Below are positions 27,209 through 36,476 of a stretch of 64,000 nucleotides of DNA, in pieces. The stretch is from assembly GCF_030544485.1 (NCBI RefSeq), contig NZ_CP130610.1, positions 3,844,001-3,908,000 on the forward strand, given 5' to 3'. The notes below the pieces were generated by a model. The model had not been told where the DNA came from and ran no database searches. It saw nothing but the letters and a program-made list of their open reading frames with translations. The stretch's first letter is position 1; each line of letters opens with the position of its first letter. The translations under genes were made by a program, and so were the position numbers. The stretch comes from Halomonas sp. HAL1. Lineage in GTDB: Bacteria > Pseudomonadota > Gammaproteobacteria > Pseudomonadales > Halomonadaceae.

Positions 27209-27842
27209 ATCGAGTAGGAAGGAGAGTTACCTCCCCCGTCCTCTCACACCACCGGGCAAACGGATCCGTACCACGGCAGCTCCTGCCCCCACTGTCGGGC
27301 TAATTTTCGTTCCGCTGAGCTCGCCCGCCTATGTGCTGTGTGAACGCCTCGACAGTCTTTGGGCTTCCGGCCCGCCACACAGTTATCGAGAACTCTCCGG
27401 GGAGACTTCTGCTCGTACACATCAGAGAGCGGTCAACTATCCTTTCGTGACAGGTTCAGCCCTTCAGCTCTTGTATAGAGAGCCTACTATGGCCTCTGCT
27501 GACTTCGGCTCGCCCATCCCAACACCTCACGGTGTCGGTAGCCATCGGCAAGCGAACAGGCCTCCCAGGGTAAGACGCGCGACATTCCACCCACCTACCC
27601 GCCGGATCTACTATTACATCTTCTTAGCTATTGGGCTTCAAGTTTCATGGCCTTCTCGCCTAAATGTGGCTGCCTCATATGCGGTTCTTGTTTGTCAGGC
27701 CAGGAGTTTGCCTCCAGCTTCCTTCAGATTCCGCCTCGCGACGGACACTTCCCGCTATCAGGAGCCGTAAGAGACTCTCACCCCCAGCCACCACGACTGA
27801 CCGGATAGCGCCTAAACGGCGCTGCGCGCATGCTTGGCGCAC
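27209..27842 (-). mobile_element. ORF-less group II intron (class C-like by insertion site)
   Basis: On the reverse strand the element opens with GTGCG at 27842, the group II 5' consensus. It contains the conserved blocks GCTGGAGGCAAACTCCTGG, CAGAAGTCAGCAGAGGCCAT and GAAGGGCTGAACC that normally precede the reverse-transcriptase gene. It closes with a domain VI-like GAGGTAACTCTCC followed by CTACTCGAT, ending in the usual purine-pyrimidine pair. Total length is about 634 nt, whereas introns with a maturase run near 2 kb, so the maturase is absent. A canonical 34-nt domain V is not obvious, so splicing may be lost. Confidence 0.75.
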
Positions 27843-27878
27843 CATAAAAATCCGGCACCAGAAAGACACTGATACCGG
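27843..27878 (-). terminator. Terminator of the TRAP operon, used as intron target
   Basis: On the minus strand CCGGTATCAG pairs with CTGGTGCCGG (ten pairs including two G-T) around a seven-base loop, followed by ATTTTTATG. It lies about 90 nt past the dctM stop and terminates the dctPQM operon. The intron begins at the end of its T run. Confidence 0.85.
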
Positions 27879-27969
27879 AATATCGTATTGTCAGCTATTT
27901 GATGAAACCCTTAACTGAGTTGCATTACCCTTGAGAGGGGGCATCTATTCACAACCTAATTGTTAAAGA

Positions 27970-29265
27970 CTAATAAAGCAGTTGTGGCAAAAACAGCACG
28001 ATGCCTGGGAATATCAGCACGAGCACAGCGCGCAGTGTGCCTGCCACCCAGAAAGGCGTTACGCCCCGGAAAATTGTGCCGGTACTGACATCCGGCAGTA
28101 CCGCCCTCAGCACAAATACATTCATCCCCACTGGCGGTGTAATCAAACTAATCTCAATTACGATTACTACCAGTATGCCAAACCACACCAAATCATAGCC
28201 AAGCCCTGCCACGACCGGAAAGAACACAGGCACGGTAAGCAACATCATCGACATGCTTTCGAACACACACCCTAGCAGGACGTAAATTGCCAGGATGACG
28301 AGAATAACCACGAAGGGTGCCACGTTTAGCCCATTGACCAACGCTAGAAGATCATTGGGAAGCCCCGCTCGATTGATAAAGTTAGCAAAGATTAACGCCG
28401 TTAACACCACCGCAAACAGCATTGCAGTAGTACGCACTGTGTCCATAAGGACATTCATGAGTATGGACGGAGTTAAGGCACGCTTGAGCAGCGCAATTAC
28501 GAAAGCACCCATTGCGCCAATACCTGCCGCTTCAGTTGGGGTGAAGATACCCAAATAGATGCCGCCGATAACCAATACGAACAGTGCTAGGGTACTACCC
28601 ACATTTTTTAGGGCAGAAAAGCGCTCGCTCCAGGGTACTTTTTCGGCCGCTGGGCCAGCGCTGGGGTCACGCCATAGAACCCACTTAACCGCACCGAGGT
28701 ACATCACGATACCCAGCATGCCGGGAATGAAGCCGGCTGCAAATAGTTCACGGATGCTGGTTTCGGTGATAATACCGTAGATCACCAGCATCACGCTGGG
28801 AGGAATAAGTATCCCCAGGGTACCGCCCGCAGCAATAGATGCCGCAGCCAGTGAATCTTTATAACCATACTTGCGCATCTGTGGCATAGCCACACGCCCC
28901 ATCGTGGCACAAGTAGCCAAACTCGACCCACAAATAGCACTAAAGCCGCCACAAGCAACAATGGTCGCCATAGCCTGACCACCTTTACGATGTCCAAGAA
29001 AGCCATTGGACGCTCGGAATAGTGCATCCGATAGCCCAGCATGCGAAACCAAATTACCCATCAGAATAAACAGCGGGATCACCGATAATCCGTAATCCAT
29101 CGCGGTGTCTACCACTCGGCGTGACGCCATAGCTTCGGCTGCGTTCCAGTTACCAGTCAGGTAATAAAAACCGACAAACCCCACAATCCCCATAGCAAAT
29201 GCTAACGGCACACGCATGAAGACTAATATCAATAGGGCGGCAAACCCATACAGTGCTTCAATCAT
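27970..29265 (-). CDS. TRAP transporter large permease (DctM family)
   Basis: A 431-residue polytopic membrane protein with DctM landmarks: GTLGILIPPSVMLVIYGI, IFTPTEAAGIGAMGAF and ISLITPPVGMNVFVLRAV. It overlaps the dctQ gene by 8 nt and is the last gene of the operon, ahead of a strong terminator. The operon shares a motif with the marR/MBL promoter, which links it to the homogentisate cluster next door; an aryl acetate such as 3-hydroxyphenylacetate is a reasonable guess for the cargo. Confidence 0.92.
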   Translation of the reverse strand: MIEALYGFAALLILVFMRVPLAFAMGIVGFVGFYYLTGNWNAAEAMASRRVVDTAMDYGLSVIPLFILMGNLVSHAGLSDALFRASNGFLGHRKGGQAMATIVACGGFSAICGSSLATCATMGRVAMPQMRKYGYKDSLAAASIAAGGTLGILIPPSVMLVIYGIITETSIRELFAAGFIPGMLGIVMYLGAVKWVLWRDPSAGPAAEKVPWSERFSALKNVGSTLALFVLVIGGIYLGIFTPTEAAGIGAMGAFVIALLKRALTPSILMNVLMDTVRTTAMLFAVVLTALIFANFINRAGLPNDLLALVNGLNVAPFVVILVILAIYVLLGCVFESMSMMLLTVPVFFPVVAGLGYDLVWFGILVVIVIEISLITPPVGMNVFVLRAVLPDVSTGTIFRGVTPFWVAGTLRAVLVLIFPGIVLFLPQLLY

Positions 29266-29800
29266 TCTTTTCTCCCTGACTCACTGGACCACCACACTTG
29301 ATTACACCCACGCCCTCCAGCAGATAACTCAGTGCACGACCCAATGTGAGTAGAGCTGAGAGGAAAAGCATAATGGAGATTAAATAGATCAGGTAACCAT
29401 TCGGTATCCGCAGGAACTCAGTGACATCCCCCCATTCGAAAGCACGAACACCTAAAGCCCATACCCGACCAGCGATCACCCATAAAGTTATAGTGATGAC
29501 CAGATTGACGATCATCTGACGCAGCCATATCCAGCGCGCAGGGTAAATTGCATCAAGGAGATCAACACTAACGTGCTCTTCACGCCAGCAAGCTACTGGC
29601 AGCGAAAGGAACACAACGGCGGCCAGCATCTGTTGAGTCAACTCGACAGTTCCCAGGATAGGAAGATTAAAAAAATAGCGGCCTGCTACATCAGCAGTAG
29701 TCAGCAGCATCAAAGCAAAGAGGGTAGCACCCGCCACCCCCTCTAACCCAAGCTGCATGACCCTACCGACATTTGACCAGCGAATCGTCAGGGTCTGCAT
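29258..29800 (-). CDS. TRAP transporter small permease (DctQ family)
   Basis: A 180-residue membrane protein with about four hydrophobic segments and the DctQ pattern TADVAGRYFFNLPILGTVELTQQ (quoted in part). It sits between dctP and dctM in a P-Q-M order, unlike the Q-M-P order of the first TRAP operon in this window. It overlaps dctM by 8 nt. Confidence 0.88.
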   Translation of the reverse strand: MQTLTIRWSNVGRVMQLGLEGVAGATLFALMLLTTADVAGRYFFNLPILGTVELTQQMLAAVVFLSLPVACWREEHVSVDLLDAIYPARWIWLRQMIVNLVITITLWVIAGRVWALGVRAFEWGDVTEFLRIPNGYLIYLISIMLFLSALLTLGRALSYLLEGVGVIKCGGPVSQGEKND

Positions 29801-29833
29801 TGTTGCCCTCCACTTGGCGAAGACTAATTATGA

Positions 29834-30889
29834 TTATGGAACCAGAGATGCCACACTTTCTTGTGCGGCAGCTTCTTCGAGCTGTTGGTGGAAGTATTCT
29901 AGGGCTGTTTCAGCGTCTACACCGCGCTCACTGACTTGCTCGGACCACGTTTCCACTAAGTTACTGCTAATGCCGCGCAACGTCTCAAGGTCGTCATCGC
30001 CAAGTGAAGTAAAGGTATGTCCCTGCTCTTCAGCGAACTCGACCCCCCGCTCATCAGAAACGTCCATCATGTAACCGAACAAGCGTGACAAGCGCTCACC
30101 GGAAACTTCTTCCACAGCGGCACGATCTTCTGCGGACATTTCATCCCAGATCATCGGATTGACCACGATAGTGAAGCTCCCACGATAGAATCCCCCATCA
30201 ACCGTTAAAGTATGAGGAAATATCTCGGCTACCCGAAAGCTTCTCAGGCCTTCTGGCACCAGCATAGCGCCGTCGATTACGCCTTGAGAACCAGCTTCAT
30301 AGACGCCGGTAGGGGGTAGAGCGACGCCCGTCAGATTTAGTGCGTTGGAAAGATCGCCCATCACCCCACCACCCACACGAATGCGTTCACTTTCGAGGTC
30401 AGCAAGAGTCTCATAATGCTCGCTACTAAAAATCCAACCTGGCCCATGCACACCTGCAGCTACGACATCAACGCCGCGGTGCTCATTAGCTTGCGCTAAA
30501 TACTCCTGATGGGTGTTCCAGTAGGCGGCAGACGCATTCTCTGAGGAGAAGTCTTCAAAGGTAGGGAATTCGGGTAACTGGGTGGCCAAAAAACGGCCAG
30601 CATTATAACCATGAAACACCCATGTGGCATCAGCGATGCCATCGGCGACCATCGCCATTTGCGAGGCGGGTGGCCCAAGATCATGCACAACTTCAACGGT
30701 CACGCGACCGTCAGTGGCTTCTTCAATCCAGCTTTTCCAGGTCGGCCACACCATCGTGTTAATACCATGGTTGGGGCCTGCCCATGTACTAACAGTAATC
30801 GTGGTTTGAGCCATGGCGGTCGTACTAATAGTGGCAGCCGCCACAGCACCTAACAAAAGAGTTTGCTTGGTTTTATTCATTATGCTCAT
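29834..30889 (-). CDS. TRAP transporter substrate-binding protein (DctP family)
   Basis: A 351-residue periplasmic binding protein with a Sec signal ending in TAMAQ. Its mature part starts ITVSTWAGPNHGINTMVWPTW. GGEGG-type RBS spacing (GGAGGTAAGAAA) precedes ATG 30889. It is strikingly similar, block by block, to the orphan DctP at 52619-53677 (shared PTFEDFSSE, EVSGERLSRLFGYMMDV), so the two are paralogues with related ligands. It is unrelated in detail to the DctP at 2613-3731. Confidence 0.92.
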   Translation of the reverse strand: MSIMNKTKQTLLLGAVAAATISTTAMAQTTITVSTWAGPNHGINTMVWPTWKSWIEEATDGRVTVEVVHDLGPPASQMAMVADGIADATWVFHGYNAGRFLATQLPEFPTFEDFSSENASAAYWNTHQEYLAQANEHRGVDVVAAGVHGPGWIFSSEHYETLADLESERIRVGGGVMGDLSNALNLTGVALPPTGVYEAGSQGVIDGAMLVPEGLRSFRVAEIFPHTLTVDGGFYRGSFTIVVNPMIWDEMSAEDRAAVEEVSGERLSRLFGYMMDVSDERGVEFAEEQGHTFTSLGDDDLETLRGISSNLVETWSEQVSERGVDAETALEYFHQQLEEAAAQESVASLVP

Positions 30890-31292
30890 TTTCTTACCTC
30901 CGGCGTCACGGTGAGTGACGAACTGGTTGCTGTTGTTATACAGAGAAGGAGATTCCCGTTTGGGGTTGCTAGTCGTACTTATTTTTGGGGCCTAACATGG
31001 CACATGAATCGCTTTATGATTCGATACAAAAAATACATAAAAAACAAAATAAAAGGAACGCATTCGATGACACAATGCCTGCAATGCAGCTCTACAAGCA
31101 ATAACTAAACACCTATTTTTATCTACAACTTAAGTATTAATAGCCGTATGTTATTGTATTGTAAGTATTTTTTTAAAAATAAAATGTTTCCTCAACACCT
31201 TCAGAAAAGGGCACGAAAATAAAAAATATTTCGTTACGAAGAAAGATCAAAATACACCTATAAACTGCTTTAAATATTAACTTTTCCATATT
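30890..31292. promoter_or_regulatory. AT-rich control region upstream of the TRAP operon with ACTTAAGT motif
   Basis: This 400-bp gap lies between the dctP start and the end of the marR gene and is very AT-rich, with no gene. At 31125-31140 it holds ACAACTTAAGTATTAA, whose centre ACTTAAGT is palindromic. A near-identical copy occurs at 31902-31917 in front of the marR/MBL genes, so a shared regulator, probably the MarR protein encoded between them, is likely. Confidence 0.5.
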
Positions 31293-31805
31293 TTAAGCCA
31301 GTCTCTCAAGCTGACGCTCCAGCTTACGCATAATATGTAATAGATCACGGTACTCAGCGGCTGTCAGGGATGACACCAAACCGGCTTCCCAGGCCTGAGC
31401 CAAGGGAACCAGCTCCCCTAGCAGTGCCTCTCCACTCTCTGTTAGGCGCAAATCATGTAGTCGTTGATCTTGTTGTGACTGCGTACGACCCACCAGGTTA
31501 CGGTCGACTAATGCCTGAACCGCCCTAGACACACGCGCTTTATCCATGCGAGTGGTTTCGCAAATCTCTTTTGCATTGAGTACATCCTTATGGCTAAGCC
31601 AAACCAGGACACGCCACTGGGCGACATTGAGTGAAAAGCGCTGCTGATAGAGCTGCGATAGCTCCTCGCTGATGCGATCTGAAAGGCTACTCAATTGATA
31701 AGGTAAGAACTGATCCAGATCGAGTTCAGCCCTAGCTCCTCTATCGTCCTTAGCACGAGTCCCTCTCTCATCTTCAGGCATCACTGACTCCAGCTGGCTT
31801 CTCAT
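31293..31805 (-). CDS. MarR-family transcriptional regulator
   Basis: A 170-residue protein from ATG 31805 (AAGAAGAG eight bases upstream); the frame continues to a GTG at 31862 without a good site. The winged-helix core is clear: LNAKEICETTRMDKARVSRAVQ, then the wing QSQQDQRLHDLRLTESG. It is encoded between the TRAP operon and the aromatic cluster and faces the MBL gene divergently. It most likely senses an aryl acetate and controls both flanks. It resembles regulators of homoprotocatechuate or homogentisate genes. Confidence 0.85.
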   Translation of the reverse strand: MRSQLESVMPEDERGTRAKDDRGARAELDLDQFLPYQLSSLSDRISEELSQLYQQRFSLNVAQWRVLVWLSHKDVLNAKEICETTRMDKARVSRAVQALVDRNLVGRTQSQQDQRLHDLRLTESGEALLGELVPLAQAWEAGLVSSLTAAEYRDLLHIMRKLERQLERLA

Positions 31806-31901
31806 TAAGCACTCTTCTTTTAAAGTCTCTCTTTGCTTTCTTGGCATATAGCCTGCACCCACATTAATTTCTAATGCAACTAATTTAATACTAAAAGGCT
31901 T

Positions 31902-31917
31902 ACTACTTAAGTATAAA
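31902..31917. promoter_or_regulatory. Candidate MarR operator between marR and the MBL gene
   Basis: ACTACTTAAGTATAAA contains the perfect palindrome TACTTAAGTA at 31904-31913. It matches the motif at 31125-31140 upstream of the TRAP operon at 14 of 16 positions. The site is about 100 nt upstream of the marR start, in the divergent promoter region 31806-32098, which holds no gene. Confidence 0.55.
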
Positions 31918-32098
31918 ATGGATTATTTTACTGAATTTTAAGCTACTTAGAGCGGAAATCACACCAGCATTGCTTAATAACACCATCTCTTCCTGGACAT
32001 ATAGTTTCAATAGAAACTATTATCAAGAATCTTTCATGAGTTGGCAGACTATAGAAACGCTGCCTGATTATGAGAGCCATGACGTCATTGGAGGAACC

Positions 32099-33067
32099 AT
32101 GAGCAAAAAATTTGCATCTCACGCAGACACAGAAGAGAAGAACATCAGCTTTACCAAACTGGCAGAAGGAGTTTACGCCTACACAGCGGAAGGCGACCCC
32201 AACAGTGGCATCATCATTGGCGATGACAGTGTGATGGTCATCGACACCCAGGCCACCCCTATCATGGCGCAAGACGTGATTCGTCGTATCCGCGAGATAA
32301 CCGACCTACCGATTAAGCATGTCCTGATGACTCACTACCATGCGGTACGCGTGCTAGGTGCTTCAGCCTATGAGGCGGAAAATATCTACGCTAGCCAAAA
32401 TACTTATGACTTGATCGTCGAACGTGGACAGCAAGATTATGAATCTGAAGTCGGACGCTTCCCGCGTTTATTTCAGGGTGTGGAATCTGTCCCCGGCCTC
32501 ACTTGGCCCAACATCGTTTTCCAGGAAGAACTGACCGTTTTCATGGGTAATCGAGAAGTACGCATTATCCACTTAGGCCGTGGCCACACAAAGGGCGATA
32601 CCGTCGTTTGGCTGCCTAAAGAAAAGATCATGTTTGCTGGTGACTTGGTCGAGTACGGTGCCACCCCTTATACCGGTGACGCCTACCACGAAGATTGGCC
32701 CGCCACGCTGGATCGTTTACAGGCCATGCAGCCAGAGAAACTGGTGCCAGGCCGCGGTGATGCATTGGAGTCCCAGGATAAATGTTACGAAGCTATCCAA
32801 GGCACCCGCGATTTCCTAGCGGATATGTATGGAAGTGTTAAGGCTGGCAAAACCGCTGGCAAGACGCTTTCAGAGTGCTATGCCGAGACCTATGCAAAGC
32901 TCAAGCCCAAATATGGTCACTGGGTCATCTTCGACCACTGCCTGCCTTTTGATATTACCCGCTGCTATGACGAGGCAGGCGGTGAGTATCCCGACCCACG
33001 TATCTGGACGGCGGAACGTGACACTGAAATGTGGCACTCGCTACAAGAGGTTTTGGATAAACAATAA
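32099..33067 (+). CDS. MBL-fold hydrolase-like protein with altered metal motif
   Basis: A 322-residue metallo-beta-lactamase-fold protein from ATG 32099, preceded by GGAGGA. The open frame back to 31970 is not used. The expected THxHxDH metal motif reads THYHAVR, so the aspartate and last histidine are missing. The later GRGHTKGDTVVWLP and AGDLVEYG segments keep a histidine and an aspartate. The protein may have one metal or a changed activity. It leads the 3-hydroxyphenylacetate/homogentisate operon; a thioester, lactone or maleyl-type ester substrate is possible but unproven. Confidence 0.82.
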   Translation: MSKKFASHADTEEKNISFTKLAEGVYAYTAEGDPNSGIIIGDDSVMVIDTQATPIMAQDVIRRIREITDLPIKHVLMTHYHAVRVLGASAYEAENIYASQNTYDLIVERGQQDYESEVGRFPRLFQGVESVPGLTWPNIVFQEELTVFMGNREVRIIHLGRGHTKGDTVVWLPKEKIMFAGDLVEYGATPYTGDAYHEDWPATLDRLQAMQPEKLVPGRGDALESQDKCYEAIQGTRDFLADMYGSVKAGKTAGKTLSECYAETYAKLKPKYGHWVIFDHCLPFDITRCYDEAGGEYPDPRIWTAERDTEMWHSLQEVLDKQ

Positions 33068-33146
33068 CTATTAGCTTTCCAGGTTTTCCTGGAACATGAA
33101 ACGTTGCCGAAGCAGCGTTCTTCGGCAACGCAGTGGGAGCATCAAG

Positions 33147-34868
33147 ATGACAACTTACAAGAACCCCATCTATCCCTACCGTCGCCCAGCGGAGCTAGAT
33201 GTCGATATAACCCATCACTGTCCGGTCATTATCGTCGGCGCTGGGCCTAGTGGACTTGCAGCCGCGATTGACCTAGCGCTACAAGGTATCAAGAGCATTG
33301 TACTTGATGATAATAACACTGTAAGCGTTGGTTCCAGAGCAATCTGCTTTTCCAAGCGCACGCTAGAAATCCTTGACCGTTTAGGCACTGCCCAAAAGAT
33401 GCTCGACAAGGGAGTCACTTGGCAGCAAGGCCGCGTTTTTTTCCAAGACAGAGAGGTTTATAGCTTCAATTTATTGCCTGAAGAAGGCCATCGGATTCCG
33501 GCTTTTATTAATCTTCAGCAATACTACTTGGAAGAATATTTGGTCGATCGAGCCATGGAGCTTAGCGATTATATTGACCTACGATGGCAGAACAAAGTTA
33601 GCCATGTGGATAGCCTCCCCAGGCAAAGCTTGGTGGATGTAGGCACCAAAGACGGTTTTTACCAGCTGAGCTGCGATTACCTATTAGTTGCCGATGGCGC
33701 CAACAGTAAAATTCGGGGCATGCTGGGTCTGGAGTGCAAGGGACAAGTTTTTCAAGATCATTTCTTAATTGCTGACGTGGTTATGAAAGCAGAGTTTCCC
33801 ACTGAAAGATGGTTTTGGTTCGATCCTCCTTTCCATCCCAACCAGTCAGTATTACTACACAAGCAACCAGATAATGTCTGGCGAATCGATTTCCAGCTAG
33901 GCTGGGATGCTGATCCCGAAGAGGAGAAGAAGGAAGAGAATATTCGCCCCCGGGTGCAAGCAATGTTGGGTGAAGATGTGGAGTTCGAGCTGGAATGGGC
34001 GAGTGTCTATACCTTCCGTTGCCGAATGATGGATAACTTTATCCATCACCGTGTGTTCTTTGTTGGGGATGCCGCTCACCAGGTATCGCCCTTCGGTGCT
34101 CGCGGTGCCAATGGAGCCTTGCAAAGCGTTGATAACCTGGGGTGGAAACTGGCACGAGTGCTTAAGGGTGAAGCATCCTCACTCCTGCTTGAGACCTATA
34201 ACACTGAACGTCTACATGGGGCTAAAGAAAACCTCCTTAACTCTACCCGCGCCACTGATTTTATTACTCCCAAGAGCCGTATCAGCCGACTATTCCGCGA
34301 TACTGCTCTAGAACTGGCTGAACAACATCCCTTCGCTCGGACTCTGGTGAATAGCGGTCGGTTATCTCAGCCTTGTCACTATTACGAGTCTCCACTTAAT
34401 GGTGCTGACGATATGGGCTTTCCCGATGATCTTTGTCCTGGCAGCCCAGCCAAAGACGCTCCAGTCAAGCGCGATGGTATGGAGGCCTGGCTGCTCAATC
34501 AGATCGGCAACCGTTTTGTGCTGATGATTGATGGCCGTGTCGACAGTGCTCGTTACCAATCACTTTTAGCAGAGCTCAGTGAGTTGCTTACACGCCACAT
34601 CGAACTAGACCTCGTGATTATTGGGCCATCACCTCATTTCTTCAGCCAGTTACCGCGATGCACTCTGCTTGAGGATAGTGACGGACTAGTTAGCGAACGT
34701 TATGGGCTTACTGGCGATGGTGGATACCTGCTGCGCCCCGACCAACATGTTGCCGCCCGTTGGAAGAAGTTCACTGCACAAAGTGCTAATGATGCTTTAG
34801 ATCGTGCCCTAGGCAAACACCTTACTGCAAACGCCAATGTTAAGGAGAATTGCCATGTCACGACTTGA
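33147..34868 (+). CDS. mhaA: FAD-dependent aromatic hydroxylase, MhaA-like (3-hydroxyphenylacetate 6-hydroxylase large subunit)
   Basis: A 573-residue class A flavoprotein monooxygenase from ATG 33147. FAD motifs are VIIVGAGPSGLAAAIDLALQ (residues 27-46), the DG motif YLLVADGANSKIRGML and the GD motif FFVGDAAHQVSPFGARGANG. A thioredoxin-like C-domain ends the protein. In Pseudomonas, MhaA with the small protein MhaB converts 3-hydroxyphenylacetate to homogentisate. Here the next gene encodes a 71-residue partner and then hmgA follows, the same logic. Size and order support the call; a 3-(3-hydroxyphenyl)propionate hydroxylase (MhpA) is the main alternative but no meta-cleavage genes are near. 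Confidence 0.78.
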   Translation: MTTYKNPIYPYRRPAELDVDITHHCPVIIVGAGPSGLAAAIDLALQGIKSIVLDDNNTVSVGSRAICFSKRTLEILDRLGTAQKMLDKGVTWQQGRVFFQDREVYSFNLLPEEGHRIPAFINLQQYYLEEYLVDRAMELSDYIDLRWQNKVSHVDSLPRQSLVDVGTKDGFYQLSCDYLLVADGANSKIRGMLGLECKGQVFQDHFLIADVVMKAEFPTERWFWFDPPFHPNQSVLLHKQPDNVWRIDFQLGWDADPEEEKKEENIRPRVQAMLGEDVEFELEWASVYTFRCRMMDNFIHHRVFFVGDAAHQVSPFGARGANGALQSVDNLGWKLARVLKGEASSLLLETYNTERLHGAKENLLNSTRATDFITPKSRISRLFRDTALELAEQHPFARTLVNSGRLSQPCHYYESPLNGADDMGFPDDLCPGSPAKDAPVKRDGMEAWLLNQIGNRFVLMIDGRVDSARYQSLLAELSELLTRHIELDLVIIGPSPHFFSQLPRCTLLEDSDGLVSERYGLTGDGGYLLRPDQHVAARWKKFTAQSANDALDRALGKHLTANANVKENCHVTT

Positions 34869-35070
34869 ACTTAAACCCAACTTTACTCAACCAGATGCCT
34901 TCTATGCTGCATTGACCGCCGCTCACCGCGAGCGCAGCGAATCCGAAAGCGAACGTATCAATGCCAGATTGATCTTGTTGCTGGCCAATCACATTGGCGA
35001 CCAACAAGTCCTTGAAGAAGCGCTAGAGATAGCGAGTCAAGTCGTATCAGCACCTAACCAGTCACAATAA
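34855..35070 (+). CDS. mhaB: Small coupling protein, MhaB-like (DUF2783 family)
   Basis: A 71-residue protein (MSRLELKPNFTQPDAFYAALTA start; SESERINARLILLLANHIGD helix) that overlaps the hydroxylase gene by 14 nt, with AAGGAG before the ATG. It is rich in helix and has no signal or membrane segment. DUF2783 proteins accompany flavoprotein hydroxylases, and MhaB in Pseudomonas is a partner of similar size needed for productive hydroxylation. A second member follows the second hydroxylase at 43812-44048. Confidence 0.72.
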   Translation: MSRLELKPNFTQPDAFYAALTAAHRERSESESERINARLILLLANHIGDQQVLEEALEIASQVVSAPNQSQ

Positions 35071-35089
35071 TATGTAAGAGGAAACGCTC

Positions 35090-36400
35090 ATGTTAAATGA
35101 AACACTTCACTATCAGAGTGGTTTTCGTAATCACTTCGCGACCGAAGCACTGCCCGGCGCTCTGCCGCAAGGACAGAACTCTCCACAACGCTGCGCTTAT
35201 GGACTATATGCCGAGCAGTACACCGGCTCGGCATTCACCGCACCTCGCCACCAGAACCTGCGTAGCTGGCTCTACCGTATTCGCCCATCGGTAGCGCAAA
35301 GCGCTTACCAACCGCTGCCGGATAAAGCAGTAGCGACTGCACCATTAGCCAAGCCCGCCGCTGACCCTAACCAGATGCGCTGGGACCCATTACCGCTACC
35401 GACTGAACCAACCGACTTCGTAGATGGCTTGCTGACCATTGCCGTTAATGGTGATGCGGGAAGTCAAACGGGTGTCGGAGTACATGTCTATGCATTTAAC
35501 CGCGACATGACCGAGCGATTTTTCTACAACGCCGACGGTGAACTGTTATTCGTACCGCAGCAGGGAACACTATTGTTACGTACCGAACTGGGCGAATTAG
35601 AAGTCGAGAACGGGGAAATAGCGGTGATCCCACGCGGCATTAAGTTTCAGGTCCACTTAAGCGATGGAGCAGAAGCTGCCCGTGGCTATATCTGCGAAAA
35701 CTACGGCAGCCCACTGGAACTCCCTGGGCTTGGCCCGATCGGTGCCAATGGTTTGGCTAATCCGCGCGATTTTTTGAGTCCCGTGGCTCGTTACGAGGAT
35801 CTTGAAGGCGACTACTCGCTTATCGCTAAATTCTCGGGACGCTTCTGGGAAACCAAGCTTGACCATTCACCTTTGGACGTTGTGGCATGGCACGGCAACT
35901 ATGCACCCTATAAATACAACTTAGCCCACTTCAATACTATCAACACAGTGAGCTTTGACCACCCGGATCCATCAATTTTTACTGTCCTAACCTCGGCGTC
36001 CGATACACCGGGAACGGCTAATCTTGATTTCGTTGTTTTCCCACCACGCTGGATGGTCGCCAACGACACGTTCCGCCCCCCCTACTTTCACCGCAATCTC
36101 ATGAGTGAATTTATGGGGCTGATACATGGCGAGTACGATGCCAAGGCAGAGGGCTTTCTACCCGGCGGCGCCAGCCTTCATAACAGCATGTCGCCCCACG
36201 GCCCAGATGCAGATACCTTCGACAAAGCCACTAATGCCGAACTATCTCCCCAGTATCTGGGCGCGACCATGGCGTTCATGTTTGAAAGTCGCTATGTCTA
36301 CCATCCGACAGAAGCGGCACTGAACGCCGATATTCGTCAACGCGACTACGTCGATGTGTGGTCAACCCTACGCTCCCACTTTGACCCAACCAAGCCGTGA
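35090..36400 (+). CDS. hmgA: Homogentisate 1,2-dioxygenase
   Basis: A 436-residue cupin-fold dioxygenase with the family start [19 protein letters not shown]. The iron-binding region is [20 protein letters not shown] followed by [19 protein letters not shown], which supplies the His, Glu and His ligands. It opens the ring of homogentisate to maleylacetoacetate. It lies 20 nt after mhaB and upstream of the fumarylacetoacetase and isomerase genes, completing the pathway to fumarate and acetoacetate. Confidence 0.96.
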   Translation: MLNETLHYQSGFRNHFATEALPGALPQGQNSPQRCAYGLYAEQYTGSAFTAPRHQNLRSWLYRIRPSVAQSAYQPLPDKAVATAPLAKPAADPNQMRWDPLPLPTEPTDFVDGLLTIAVNGDAGSQTGVGVHVYAFNRDMTERFFYNADGELLFVPQQGTLLLRTELGELEVENGEIAVIPRGIKFQVHLSDGAEAARGYICENYGSPLELPGLGPIGANGLANPRDFLSPVARYEDLEGDYSLIAKFSGRFWETKLDHSPLDVVAWHGNYAPYKYNLAHFNTINTVSFDHPDPSIFTVLTSASDTPGTANLDFVVFPPRWMVANDTFRPPYFHRNLMSEFMGLIHGEYDAKAEGFLPGGASLHNSMSPHGPDADTFDKATNAELSPQYLGATMAFMFESRYVYHPTEAALNADIRQRDYVDVWSTLRSHFDPTKP

Positions 36401-36476
36401 ACTATAGTCGCGACATTATTTAGGGTGTGATCCCCTGTAGCGATTGTTTGCCCCTGACAAAAAGGATGGAACACAG

